Source: an uncultured Fidelibacterota bacterium
GTDB lineage: Bacteria > Fidelibacterota > Marinisomatia > Marinisomatales > TCS55
Assembly: GCA_913049685.1 (NCBI GenBank)
Contig: CAJWZD010000001.1
Span: 62,001 to 126,000, forward strand
Length of the DNA: 64,000 nucleotides
Direction of reading: 5' to 3'
Part shown: piece by piece, positions 49,415 through 59,667 of the stretch
Layout: every line of letters begins with the position of its first letter
How positions within the stretch are numbered: the first letter of the stretch is position 1
Program-made: the position numbers and the translations under genes
The notes under the pieces: model-generated
What the model saw: only the letters and a program-made list of their open reading frames with translations
The model's database searches: none
What the model was told of the DNA's origin: nothing

Positions 49415-49796
49415 AGCAGAAGGAAAATATTTCCAATTTACAGATGAAGACCAAATTAATACTGAATTCCTAGAAACATTCTCATTTGAAAGTCCACGTC
49501 AATATATAATGACGGAGACGGATGAATTTAGTGCTGTTTGCCCATTCAGCGGATTACCAGATTTAGCATATGTTAAAATTGAATACTACCCAGAAGGAGG
49601 GAAATGTATTGAGCTAAAATCCTTAAAGTATTATTTCATTAGCTTTAGAAATGTTGGAATATATCAGGAAGGTGCTACAAAAAGAATATATGATGATTTA
49701 AAAAATATTCTCAAAACAAAGAAGATTAAAGTAACTACTATTTATAACACTCGTGGCGGATTTGACACTACGTGTGTCGAGGGTAAAATTGGCTAG
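49407..49796 (+). CDS. queF: NADPH-dependent 7-cyano-7-deazaguanine reductase
   Basis: [47 protein letters not shown]. Confidence 0.97.
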   Translation: MAKAEGKYFQFTDEDQINTEFLETFSFESPRQYIMTETDEFSAVCPFSGLPDLAYVKIEYYPEGGKCIELKSLKYYFISFRNVGIYQEGATKRIYDDLKNILKTKKIKVTTIYNTRGGFDTTCVEGKIG

Positions 49797-49862
49797 TATT
49801 TTTGGTATGAAACACAATTCAAATTTGTTAATTTTGAACCCTGTTTAATTGAATAAAAAACG

Positions 49863-50033
49863 ATGAGTAATATTTCTGAAGACAAGCAATCTAAATCTAT
49901 TGGACTGGGTTTAGTCGTAGGTATAGCATTTGGAGCAGCAACAGATAATATTGGATTAGGAATAGCACTGGGCCTTGCATTTGGAGCTGGCATAAGTACC
50001 GCTAAAAAGAATGCCTCATCAAAAAAAACTTAA
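49863..50033 (+). CDS. Small glycine-rich membrane protein (56 aa; below the ORF track cutoff)
   Basis: MSNISEDKQSKSIGLGLVVGIAFGAATDNIGLGIALGLAFGAGISTAKKNASSKKT. Confidence 0.55.
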   Translation: MSNISEDKQSKSIGLGLVVGIAFGAATDNIGLGIALGLAFGAGISTAKKNASSKKT

Positions 50034-50044
50034 TAAATATCGGC

Positions 50045-50117
50045 GAGCCGGTAGCTCAGTTGGTAGAGCAGTGGCCTTTTAAGCCATTGGTCGTGAGTTC
50101 GAGTCTCACCCGGCTCA
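50045..50117 (+). tRNA. tRNA-Lys (TTT)
   Basis: GAGCCGGTAGCTCAGTTGGTAGAGCAGTGGCCTTTTAAGCCATTGGTCGTGAGTTCGAGTCTCACCCGGCTCA. Confidence 0.96.
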
Positions 50118-50146
50118 CACTTCGGAAGTTCTTATATCCCGAAGAA

Positions 50147-50175
50147 AAACCCACCTTAATTGGTGGGTTTTTTGT
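50147..50175 (+). terminator. Intrinsic terminator after tRNA-Lys
   Basis: AAACCCACC-ttaatt-GGTGGGTTTTTTG. Confidence 0.85.
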
Positions 50176-50204
50176 TTCCATAGTCTATGCTATAATATAT
50201 TTTT

Positions 50205-50399
50205 TTAAAATTTGATGAAAAATCTTCGTATTAAGCGTAACACCATCCTAAAGACGGCATATAAAAAGAAGGGATTTGTTCCAGCTATATAGCTTTTCAT
50301 GAGATTTGATATAGCTTCGCGGTTCATTTTTATAAAACTATATATATAGATTATTATAAAAGTTGCTATAATAATAAGAGCTATTTTTACGTATATCAT
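50205..50399 (-). CDS. Small hypothetical membrane protein
   Basis: 64 aa with N-terminal TM helix; overlaps sirtuin stop. Confidence 0.4.
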   Translation of the reverse strand: MIYVKIALIIIATFIIIYIYSFIKMNREAISNLMKSYIAGTNPFFLYAVFRMVLRLIRRFFIKF

Positions 50400-51091
50400 G
50401 AATTCATACTTTTATTTTTCAATTCTTCAATTAACTCTTTTACGCCTTTCACAGCACTATGAGGAATTATTTTAAAGTTTTTATTTGCCATACTTTTACT
50501 TCCATTAGGATCAATATAATAACAATCTGCTCCTGATGCATAATCAATTAAACCCGACGCTGGATACACAGATAATGAAGTTCCTATGACAATTACTATT
50601 TCAGCAACTTGAAAAAAGGGTATAACGCTTGTTATCATGGGGACTTCTTCCCCAAACCATACAATGTGTGGTCGAAGCTGATGACCTTCATCGCACAAAT
50701 CGCCAATTTCTATCTTGTTGTTATCTATATTATAAATCAATGAAGGATTTCCACTGCTTCTAGCTTTTATTAATTCACCGTGCAAGTGAATTACCTTCGT
50801 TGAACCTGCGCGCTCATGCAAATCATCTACATTTTGAGTAATAATTGTTACATCAAAATATTTTTCCAATTCAACTAAAGATAAATGAGCTTTATTAGGA
50901 AAGGCTTTACTCGCTTGTAATCGCCTCTTATTATAAAAATCTAAAACTAGTTCTGGGTTAGACTTCCATGCATAAGGTGTTGCAACATCTTCAATTTTGT
51001 GATTTTCCCACAAGCCATTGCTATCCCTAAAAGTCTTAAGACCGCTTTCAGCGCTTATGCCAGCTCCAGTTAATATGACAATTTTTTTCAT
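50396..51091 (-). CDS. cobB: NAD-dependent protein deacylase (sirtuin)
   Basis: IVILTGAGISAESGLKTFRDSNGLWE, ITQNVDDLHERAGS, LHGELIKA, RPHIVWFGE; start corrected to 51091. Confidence 0.94.
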   Translation of the reverse strand: MKKIVILTGAGISAESGLKTFRDSNGLWENHKIEDVATPYAWKSNPELVLDFYNKRRLQASKAFPNKAHLSLVELEKYFDVTIITQNVDDLHERAGSTKVIHLHGELIKARSSGNPSLIYNIDNNKIEIGDLCDEGHQLRPHIVWFGEEVPMITSVIPFFQVAEIVIVIGTSLSVYPASGLIDYASGADCYYIDPNGSKSMANKNFKIIPHSAVKGVKELIEELKNKSMNS

Positions 51092-51174
51092 GTAACAAAA
51101 ATAAGCAATTTTTGGTTCATTATTTAATTTTACTCTTTCTGGTTGATATAAAGTTTGTGTATACTGATGCTTAT

Positions 51175-52491
51175 ATGACCAAGCAGTCAAAATTAAAAAG
51201 GGTGCTATCTCTTACAGACGCCACAATGATTAATGTTGGTGGAATTTTAGGATCCGGTATCTTTATGGTCCCAGCCACCGTTGCATTATATACTCTCTCA
51301 AGCTCTCTTTTTTTTCTAGTATGGATATTGGGTGGTATAGTTAGTCTTTTTGGAGCTTTGTCTGTTGCAGAACTAGGGTCTGCAATGCCAAAAGCTGGCG
51401 GACAATACGTTTTTTTAAATAAAGCCTATGGGCCCCTTTGGGGTTTTCTATACGGATGGACTGCTGTCGCAGTGATTAACACTGCTTCAATAGCTGCAGT
51501 TGCAATGGCTTTTTCAGAATATCTTGGTTTCTTTTTTACTATTAATTCTTTTGGAGTTAAAAGTATTGCCATAATCTCTATTTTTATTTTAACAATAATA
51601 AATATTGTTGATGTGAGATTTGGAGCGAAATTTCAAAACCTTTTTACCTACACAAAAATTGCGGCTATTGTTATAATAATATTCCTTGGTCTTTTTTTGG
51701 ATGGCGGGTCCTCTGAAAATTTTTTTCCAATACTAACCGACAAATCCTTTTCGTCTCTTTTGGGCCCCCTGGGTCTTGCAATGGTGGCAGTGTTGTGGAC
51801 TTTTGATGGTTGGATTTTTGTAACATATGTAGCGGGAGAAGTAAAGGATCCGGGTAAAAATATACCGCTGTCAATAATATTATGTATGGCGATTATTCTT
51901 TTTGTATACCTAGCGCTAAACTTCGTTCTGGTCTTCATTCTTGGTTTTGATAAAATGATAGGCTCTGATCTGGTTATGTCAGATGCTGCTTCAATATTTT
52001 TAGGTAATAAGGGTGCGGCAATTATTACTATAACAATACTAATCTCTTTGATTGGTGCTAATAATGGATTTGTTTTAACGAGCGCGCGTATAAATTATGC
52101 AATGGCAAAAGACGGACTGTTTTTTAAGCAAGCAGCAAAAATACATAAGAAATTTAAATCACCGACAAATGCTCTTATGATGCAATGTCTTTGGTCTTCA
52201 GTTTTAACTCTAACTGGAACCTTCAATCAATTAATTACCTATATTATTTTTGCTTCTTGGATTTTTTATGCTATGTCTGCTGGTGCAGTAATCATCCTCA
52301 GAAAGAAGCTTCCAGACCTTAAAAGACCTTATCGAACTCCACTATACCCCTGGATCCCGATCATTTTTATTTTATTTGCTATATTTCTAACAATTAATAC
52401 TATTTTAGAGGCTCCGAGAGATGCTGCAATTGGAATAGTTTTGATTTTGATAGGTCTTCCTTTTTACAGACACTGGAAAAATAATGAATAA
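51175..52491 (+). CDS. APC family amino acid permease
   Basis: 12-TM pattern; LTDATMINVGGILGSGIFMVPATVA; preferred ATG 51175. Confidence 0.93.
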   Translation: MTKQSKLKRVLSLTDATMINVGGILGSGIFMVPATVALYTLSSSLFFLVWILGGIVSLFGALSVAELGSAMPKAGGQYVFLNKAYGPLWGFLYGWTAVAVINTASIAAVAMAFSEYLGFFFTINSFGVKSIAIISIFILTIINIVDVRFGAKFQNLFTYTKIAAIVIIIFLGLFLDGGSSENFFPILTDKSFSSLLGPLGLAMVAVLWTFDGWIFVTYVAGEVKDPGKNIPLSIILCMAIILFVYLALNFVLVFILGFDKMIGSDLVMSDAASIFLGNKGAAIITITILISLIGANNGFVLTSARINYAMAKDGLFFKQAAKIHKKFKSPTNALMMQCLWSSVLTLTGTFNQLITYIIFASWIFYAMSAGAVIILRKKLPDLKRPYRTPLYPWIPIIFILFAIFLTINTILEAPRDAAIGIVLILIGLPFYRHWKNNE

Positions 52492-53755
52492 CATAAAAAA
52501 ACATATCAAAACAGCAGTCAATGAAAACAGGGATCTAATTGTATCATTTGTAAAAAAAATTGTAAGAACACCTAGCCTTGCAAATAATGAAGGAAATGTT
52601 CAGCGTATTATTCACAAAAAACTTAATAGCCTAAATTTAAATTCTAAAATAATTCCTGTTATTTTTAGCGAACTAGAGAATCATCCAGCATTTAATGATG
52701 ATGGTTTTTCTCCAGAATCTCGAATCAATGTAACTGCAACCTGGAAAGGGCGTAGTAATTCTAAATCTCTTATATTAAATGGCCATGTCGATGTTGTTCC
52801 TACTGGGCCAGAAAATTTGTGGAACGACAGCCCGTGGTCTGGAAAAGAAATTGATGGAAAGATATTTGGAAGAGGGTCTTGCGATATGAAAGCCGGTCTT
52901 TCTTCGGGTTTATTTGCAATTGCGATATTGAAAGATTTAGGATTCAGACCAAATGGTGATATTATTTTTCAGTCTGTTGTAGGTGAAGAATCTGGAGGTT
53001 GCGGTACATTGACAAATATTATAAAAGGGTATACTGCTGATGCAGCAATAATATTGGAACCAACCTCCCTAAAACTATCACCAATTCAATCTGGCGCATT
53101 AACATTTCGATTACTAGTGCACGGCAAAGCAACCCATGCCTCTATGCGGTGGGATGGTGTTAGCGCTATTGAAAAATATGCAGATATTCATTATGCGATC
53201 ATAGATTTTGAGAAACACCGACATGATTTTTTTAATACGAAACATTATAAATCAAAACATAGGGTCGCACCAATAAACATTGGAACAATTAAGGCTGGTC
53301 AATGGCACTCTACAGTTGCAGAGTCTGTAGTTGCTGAAGGAAGACTTGGCGTATTTCCTAATGAGTCAAATAAAGATGCAAAGAAAAGCTTCGAAGATTA
53401 TGTTTTTAATTTTGCTAAGAAAGATCCTTGGCTATCAAATAATCCGCCAGAAATTGAATGGTTTGAGGGCCAGTTTGAATCTGGACAAACCCCACTTGAT
53501 GATCCTCTTATCAAAGAATTGGGAAGTATTTACAAAGAAATATGTGATAGAGATCCAGTAATTGAAGGGGTTACATACGGATCAGACTTGCGGCTGTTTA
53601 CAAATCATGCTAATATTCCGAGTGTTCTTTTTGGACCAGGAGATGTGCGATTAGCGCATGCAGCAAATGAATATGTTGATATAAAGGAAATAATGCTTTC
53701 TACAGAAATTATTGCAAATATGATTGTCAATTGGTGTGGAGGTAGCTTTGAATAA
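52484..53755 (+). CDS. M20 family metallopeptidase/deacylase (ArgE/DapE-like)
   Basis: LNGHVDVVPTGP, GRGSCDMKAGLSSGLFA, VGEESGGCGT, dimerisation domain. Confidence 0.93.
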   Translation: MNNIKKHIKTAVNENRDLIVSFVKKIVRTPSLANNEGNVQRIIHKKLNSLNLNSKIIPVIFSELENHPAFNDDGFSPESRINVTATWKGRSNSKSLILNGHVDVVPTGPENLWNDSPWSGKEIDGKIFGRGSCDMKAGLSSGLFAIAILKDLGFRPNGDIIFQSVVGEESGGCGTLTNIIKGYTADAAIILEPTSLKLSPIQSGALTFRLLVHGKATHASMRWDGVSAIEKYADIHYAIIDFEKHRHDFFNTKHYKSKHRVAPINIGTIKAGQWHSTVAESVVAEGRLGVFPNESNKDAKKSFEDYVFNFAKKDPWLSNNPPEIEWFEGQFESGQTPLDDPLIKELGSIYKEICDRDPVIEGVTYGSDLRLFTNHANIPSVLFGPGDVRLAHAANEYVDIKEIMLSTEIIANMIVNWCGGSFE

Positions 53756-53774
53756 AGAATTTGGTTGTCAAGAT

Positions 53775-54632
53775 ATGACGGGTAGCATAAAAAGAGTATT
53801 AATTAAAGACCCGCAGAGTGCATATAAAAATCAAGAAAATATAGATTCCCAATATGAAGACTTGAACTACTTTGGTAAGCCCAAATATAAACAGGCACTA
53901 AAGGATTATAGCCTTTTTCGATCTATCTTAGAAAATAATCAAATTGAGATTCACACTTTACCAGATGATAATACAACAACACTAGATTCGATTTATACGC
54001 ATGATCCCTGCCTCGTTTCAAACTCAGGTGTTGTATTGTGCTCGATGGGAAAAGAACTCAGGAAGAAAGAACCTGAAATGATTTCCAATTATTTTGAATC
54101 TATAGGAATACCAATAATTGGAAAAATATCCTCTCCGGGCAAGCTTGAGGGAGGCGACATTGTTTGGATTGATGATAGAACAATTGCCGTTGGTGTAGGC
54201 TACAGGTCAAATTTAGATGGAATTTCACAATTAAAACAGATTCTTTCCAATGATATTGATGAAATCATTCCCGTTCATTTGCCTCACTGGACCGGGCCAG
54301 CAGATTGCCTTCATCTAATGAGCAATGTAAGCCCAATTGATGAAGATCTCTTTCTCGTATATTCAAAACTACTCCCGGTTAGTTTTAGGGAGTTTTTACT
54401 AAAGCGTAAAATTAAACTAATTGAAGTGCCTGATGAAGAATATGAATCAATGGGGTGCAATGTTCTTGCTATCGCTCCAAATAGAGCAATAATGATTGAA
54501 GGAAATAATGTTACTAAAAAACTTCTTGAGGATGAAGGTGTTGAAATTTTTACATATCCGGGTACAGAAATTTCATATAAAGGTGCAGGTGGCCCTACTT
54601 GTCTTACGCGCCCTTTTTTAAGGATTAAGTAG
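53775..54632 (+). CDS. Dimethylarginine dimethylaminohydrolase-like amidinohydrolase
   Basis: YTHDPCLVSNSGVVLCSMGKELRKKEP, GKLEGGDIVWID, DCLHLMSNVSPID, AGGPTCLTRPFLR catalytic Cys; start uncertain (53748 or 53775). Confidence 0.85.
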   Translation: MTGSIKRVLIKDPQSAYKNQENIDSQYEDLNYFGKPKYKQALKDYSLFRSILENNQIEIHTLPDDNTTTLDSIYTHDPCLVSNSGVVLCSMGKELRKKEPEMISNYFESIGIPIIGKISSPGKLEGGDIVWIDDRTIAVGVGYRSNLDGISQLKQILSNDIDEIIPVHLPHWTGPADCLHLMSNVSPIDEDLFLVYSKLLPVSFREFLLKRKIKLIEVPDEEYESMGCNVLAIAPNRAIMIEGNNVTKKLLEDEGVEIFTYPGTEISYKGAGGPTCLTRPFLRIK

Positions 54633-55685
54633 ATGACAGAAAAAATTAATACAATTGAAAATCAGTTTACTCTTCCATCAAAATGGTACTTTGAAAATTC
54701 TTATTTGGAAAGAGAAAAAACTGAGATTTTTTTAAAGGAGTGGCAGCTGGTTGGGTCCCGTACACAAATAAGAAACCCTGGTGAAATACTACTAGCTGAA
54801 GTTGCCGATAACCCTATAATTGTTATTTGTCAAAAAGATAATACCTTGAAAGCATTTTATAATGTATGTCAACACAGAGGTGGGCCACTGGCGTATGAAA
54901 ACTGTTCAGTGAGCAAGCTACAATGCAAATACCATGGATGGGTTTATGAATTGAATGGTGATCTCAAAAATGCAAGAGGGTTTAACAAAACAGAATTAAA
55001 TATTGAAGATTTCGGCTTACAGCCTATACATGTAACTGAGTGGATGGGGCAAGTGTTTGTTAATCTTTCGAATTCCCCGCAAGATCTTCATCAGCATATT
55101 GACGAAATCAAAACACTTACTTCACCAATTGATTTTTCGGACTATGTTTTCAAATTTAGACAATCATATCAGATTAACTGTAATTGGAAAGTTTATATGG
55201 ATAATTTTTTAGAAGGCTTTCATATTCCATTTGTTCACCCAGAATTAAATAAGGTTATTGATTATAAATCATATAAAACAGAAATATATGAGCGATTTTC
55301 ATTGCAATGGTGTCCATTAGATAGCGAATTAAGTCCGTATGGAAAAAGTGAAAATTCAAAAGAAAACAAGGCGTTCTATTTTACAATTTATCCAAATATA
55401 ATTTTAAATATTGCTCCAGGACGTTTACAAACTAACATAGTAGAGCCCAAGAACTCCAAGACTTGTGTTGTGCATTTTGATTACCATTTTGATAATCCAG
55501 AAGAGGCGGATATTGAAAAAGACGCTGACTTCAGTGAGATGGTTCAGCAAGAAGATATATTGATATGTGAGAATGTTCAAAAAGGGCTCGAATCAAAGGG
55601 ATATGATAAAGGAAAATTTTCCCCCTTGAACGAACAAGGCGTTTTTCATTTTCAATCTCTAGTTAAAAGCTCTTTGAATTTATGA
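54633..55685 (+). CDS. Rieske non-heme iron oxygenase alpha subunit
   Basis: CQHRGGPLAYENCSVSKLQCKYHGW Rieske ligands; NWKVYMDNFLEGFHIPFVH iron site. Confidence 0.95.
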   Translation: MTEKINTIENQFTLPSKWYFENSYLEREKTEIFLKEWQLVGSRTQIRNPGEILLAEVADNPIIVICQKDNTLKAFYNVCQHRGGPLAYENCSVSKLQCKYHGWVYELNGDLKNARGFNKTELNIEDFGLQPIHVTEWMGQVFVNLSNSPQDLHQHIDEIKTLTSPIDFSDYVFKFRQSYQINCNWKVYMDNFLEGFHIPFVHPELNKVIDYKSYKTEIYERFSLQWCPLDSELSPYGKSENSKENKAFYFTIYPNIILNIAPGRLQTNIVEPKNSKTCVVHFDYHFDNPEEADIEKDADFSEMVQQEDILICENVQKGLESKGYDKGKFSPLNEQGVFHFQSLVKSSLNL

Positions 55686-56776
55686 GCAAAATTGTTCAAA
55701 TCGGTTCAGGGATGATAGGGACAACAATGGCTTACGATCTATCCCAAGAGCATGATATTATTGTGGGTGACTTTGATGATAGTTCATTTGCAAAACTAGA
55801 AAGGCTCAATCCAAATATTGTAACAAAAAAGATTGATGTGACAAATTCTTTAGAATTAAAAGAATTTATTCAAGCTGCTGATATAGTTTTGCTCGCAGTT
55901 CCAGGACATTTAGGTTTTGCGGCCTTAAAGACTATCATTAAATCTGGAAAAAATGTTGTCGACATATCTTTTTCAAACGAAAACTTTTTGGAACTTGATA
56001 CCTTAGCTAAAGATATGGGTGTCACAGCTGCTGTAGATGCAGGTTTAGCCCCTGGAATTCCAAACCTTCTTTTAGGATACCATAATTCTGAGATGAAAAT
56101 AAACTCTTTTGAATATTATGTTGGTGGTTTGCCTAAAAATCCACAGCCCCCTTTTTTTTATAAGGCGCCATTCTCACCGGCAGATGTTATTGAGGAATAC
56201 ACACGCCCAGCACGGATGATGGTAGATGGGAAAATTGTCACTAAACCAGCACTTTCTGAAATTGAAATAATGAATTTCGATAATGTAGGTAATTTGGAGG
56301 CATTTAATACTGATGGATTAAGATCAATCTTGTTTACAATGAATCACATTACCAACATGAAAGAAAAGACATTAAGATATAGCGGGCATGCTGCTTTAAT
56401 GGCAAATTATCGAAACGCTGGGAAATTTGACAAAGATCAAATATCAAAAACTTCAGATGAGCTATTTACAGCTTGGAAGCTTGAAGAAAATGAGCCAGAG
56501 CTAACCGTAATGAAAATAATCATTGATGGAGATAATAAATGCATTACATATGATCTCTTTGATGAGTTTGATTCCGAACTGTGCTTTTCTTCAATGTCAA
56601 GAACGACTGGTTTTACTGCAACCGCTATTGTAAATATTATTTTAAAAAATCTATTTATACAAAAAGGGGTATTTCCTCCAGAACTTATAGGATCCCAATA
56701 TAATTGTACTAAATTTTTAAAAAATTATTTAAAAGAAAGAAATGTTCATATTAATCAGAAATTAAAAAAATATTAA
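55682..56776 (+). CDS. Saccharopine dehydrogenase / lysine 6-dehydrogenase-like protein
   Basis: IVQIGSGMIGTTMAYDLS; AAVDAGLAPGIPNLLLG; YTRPARMMVDGKIVTKPALSE. Confidence 0.9.
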   Translation: MSKIVQIGSGMIGTTMAYDLSQEHDIIVGDFDDSSFAKLERLNPNIVTKKIDVTNSLELKEFIQAADIVLLAVPGHLGFAALKTIIKSGKNVVDISFSNENFLELDTLAKDMGVTAAVDAGLAPGIPNLLLGYHNSEMKINSFEYYVGGLPKNPQPPFFYKAPFSPADVIEEYTRPARMMVDGKIVTKPALSEIEIMNFDNVGNLEAFNTDGLRSILFTMNHITNMKEKTLRYSGHAALMANYRNAGKFDKDQISKTSDELFTAWKLEENEPELTVMKIIIDGDNKCITYDLFDEFDSELCFSSMSRTTGFTATAIVNIILKNLFIQKGVFPPELIGSQYNCTKFLKNYLKERNVHINQKLKKY

Positions 56777-56863
56777 AAATATTTACTTTTGTAATAGCCT
56801 GGAACTTTATAGTGACTTTAAATTTTAAATGTATTTAAAGCATAAATAACAGTATTTAACATT

Positions 56864-59656
56864 ATGGATTTCTCTAAACGACATATTGGGCCCGATGATA
56901 GCGATATAAATAAAATGTTGTCATATCTTGGTTTTGATTCCATCGAACACTTAATAAATGCTACCATTCCTGATGGTATTCAATTTAATGATGATCTGAA
57001 TATTGGTAAATCAATTAGTGAGCATGAGTTTTTGAATACAATCAAAAGAATTGGCAAAAAAAATCAAGTCGTTAAATCATATATTGGCACTGGTTATTAC
57101 GGTACAGTTACCCCACCAGTAATACTTAGGAATATTTTAGAAAATCCAGGCTGGTATACAGCTTACACTCCTTATCAAGCAGAAATTTCGCAAGGCCGTT
57201 TAGAGGCATTGCTTAATTTTCAAACAATGGTAACCGATATGACTGGTCTTGATATTTCAAACGCCTCCTTGCTTGATGAGTCAACAGCTGCTGCAGAAGC
57301 AATGGTTTTGATGTATAGATCATTACGAAATAGAAATACTTTTCTAGTGTCCGACAAATGCCACCCACAAACTATTGATGTTTTGAAAACTAGATCGAGA
57401 CCAATTGGCATTAATCTTAAAGTTATAGCTACTGAAGAGTTTGTTTTTAACGAAGAAACCTTTGGGTGTTTAATTCAATGCCCTACGACCGATGGAAAGG
57501 TTTTTAACTATAAAGAATTAGCTAAATCTGCACATGATTCTGGCGCTTATATCGCTGTGGCTACAGATCTACTTAGCCTTGCACTCATTGCTGAACCCGG
57601 TTCATATGATGCAGATATTGCTATAGGCAGCACACAAAGGTTTGGTGTCCCGTTAGGATTTGGTGGACCACATGCTGCGTTTCTTGCAGCCAAAGAAAAC
57701 TTTAAAAGAAAAATGCCTGGAAGGATAATTGGCCTATCAAAAGATGCTGATGATAATCTAGCATTTCGTATGGCTTTACAAACCAGGGAACAGCATATAC
57801 GAAGAGATAAAGCAACATCTAATATATGCACTGCGCAAGTATTGTTGTCTGTGATTGCTGGTATGTATGCTGTTTACCATGGTCCAGATGGTATACATCA
57901 AATTGCTAAAACAGTTCATGATAAAACTAAAAATCTAGCTTCGTCACTCAAAGAAAACGGTTTTGATATAAAACATGATCAGTTTTTTGACACTATTAGG
58001 TTTGGATTAAATGGAAAGAATGTCAACTTTGAACAACTTAAAGCTAATTTGAGAACTTATGAAAACGGCGATATCGGTATTTCAATTGATGAAACCACAT
58101 CTCAAAACGATATAAATGAACTTCTTCAGTTCTTTGAATGTAGTCAGGGTTCAAAAAATAATTATTCTTTAAAAGAAACCAGATCATCGAAATACTTAAC
58201 ACATGAGGTTTTCAATTCTTACCATTCTGAGACAAAAATGATGCGGTATTTGAAAAAACTAGAAACGAAAGATTTAAGTTTAAACACTAGCATGATTTCT
58301 CTTGGTTCATGTACCATGAAATTAAATGCTGCAGCAGAGATGATTCCGATCTCATGGCCAGAGTTCAGCTCAATCCATCCTTTCGCCCCAGAATCACAAA
58401 CTCTCGGCTATCAAGAGCTTTTTGATTCGCTAGAAAAATGGCTCGTAAATATAACTGGTTTACACTCCTGTTCATTGCAGCCTAATTCTGGAGCTCAAGG
58501 CGAATACGCTGGCCTAATGGTTGTTCGAGCTTATCATCAGAATAATGGCGACACTAAAAGAAATATATGTCTTATTCCAGAATCTGCCCATGGAACTAAT
58601 CCTGCAAGCGCAGTTATGGCTGGTATGCAGGTAATTGTCATAAAATGCGATGAATCTGGGAATATTGATGTAGCCGATCTAAAAGAAAAGGCTGAAGAAA
58701 ATAAGGAGTCTTTATCTGCATTGATGATAACATACCCATCAACGCACGGTGTTTTTGAAGAAACTATTTCTGATATTTGTGATATTATTCATGAATTTGG
58801 TGGTCAAGTGTACCTTGATGGTGCAAATCTTAATGCGATGGTTGGTTTATCGCGACTGGGTGACTTTGGAGCTGATGTGTGCCACATAAATCTTCATAAA
58901 ACATTTGCAATACCCCATGGTGGCGGTGGGCCGGGCATGGGCCCAATTTGTGTTGCAGAACACCTATCCCCTTTTCTACCTGGTCACCCAAATTTAACCA
59001 ACAGTGATAAATCCATATCTGCGATATCTGCTGCACCTTTTGGTAGCGCAGGCATTCTACCTATTTCATGGGGATATATAGCAATGCTTGGAAATAATGG
59101 ACTAAGAAAAGCTTCTCAGGTTGCAATATTAAATGCGAACTATATGGCTAAAAGACTTGAGAAGGACTATAAAGTTCTTTATCAAGGTTCTAATAAAACC
59201 TCAGCCCATGAATTTATAATTGATTTAAGAGATTTAAAGAACGAGACTGGAATTAGCGATGAAGATGTTGCTAAAAGACTTATTGATTACGGCTTTCATG
59301 CACCAACAATGTCATGGCCTGTTCCTGGTACACTTATGATTGAACCTACTGAAAGTGAAGCGCTAGTTGAACTTGATAAATTCTGTGATGCTATGATTTC
59401 AATTAAACGCGAGATAGAAGATGTTGTATCAGGAAAATTTGATTCTAAAGATAACCCGCTCATTAATGCTCCACATACTGCCCTAGCGGTTATGTCAGAT
59501 AGTTGGGAGCATAAATATTCAAGGCAAATCGCCGCCTATCCCGCTCCTTGGCTCAAGGAACATAAGTATTGGCCAAGTGTAAGAAGAGTAGACAATGCTT
59601 TTGGTGATAGAAATCTTGTTTGTACCTGCCCTCCTATTGACGCATATACAAATTAA
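56864..59656 (+). CDS. gcvP: Glycine dehydrogenase (decarboxylating), single-chain P-protein
   Basis: [82 protein letters not shown]. Confidence 0.98.
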   Translation: MDFSKRHIGPDDSDINKMLSYLGFDSIEHLINATIPDGIQFNDDLNIGKSISEHEFLNTIKRIGKKNQVVKSYIGTGYYGTVTPPVILRNILENPGWYTAYTPYQAEISQGRLEALLNFQTMVTDMTGLDISNASLLDESTAAAEAMVLMYRSLRNRNTFLVSDKCHPQTIDVLKTRSRPIGINLKVIATEEFVFNEETFGCLIQCPTTDGKVFNYKELAKSAHDSGAYIAVATDLLSLALIAEPGSYDADIAIGSTQRFGVPLGFGGPHAAFLAAKENFKRKMPGRIIGLSKDADDNLAFRMALQTREQHIRRDKATSNICTAQVLLSVIAGMYAVYHGPDGIHQIAKTVHDKTKNLASSLKENGFDIKHDQFFDTIRFGLNGKNVNFEQLKANLRTYENGDIGISIDETTSQNDINELLQFFECSQGSKNNYSLKETRSSKYLTHEVFNSYHSETKMMRYLKKLETKDLSLNTSMISLGSCTMKLNAAAEMIPISWPEFSSIHPFAPESQTLGYQELFDSLEKWLVNITGLHSCSLQPNSGAQGEYAGLMVVRAYHQNNGDTKRNICLIPESAHGTNPASAVMAGMQVIVIKCDESGNIDVADLKEKAEENKESLSALMITYPSTHGVFEETISDICDIIHEFGGQVYLDGANLNAMVGLSRLGDFGADVCHINLHKTFAIPHGGGGPGMGPICVAEHLSPFLPGHPNLTNSDKSISAISAAPFGSAGILPISWGYIAMLGNNGLRKASQVAILNANYMAKRLEKDYKVLYQGSNKTSAHEFIIDLRDLKNETGISDEDVAKRLIDYGFHAPTMSWPVPGTLMIEPTESEALVELDKFCDAMISIKREIEDVVSGKFDSKDNPLINAPHTALAVMSDSWEHKYSRQIAAYPAPWLKEHKYWPSVRRVDNAFGDRNLVCTCPPIDAYTN

Positions 59657-59667
59657 AAAAATCAAAA

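Noticed and set aside
56777-56863. Possible glycine riboswitch before gcvP
   Set aside because: The 87-nt AT-rich gap shows no tandem glycine aptamer features and is too short for a tandem one.
57547-57831. Antisense ORFs within gcvP (also 57220..57411, 58830..59036)
   Set aside because: gcvP reading frame is strongly conserved; the antisense frames show no domain.
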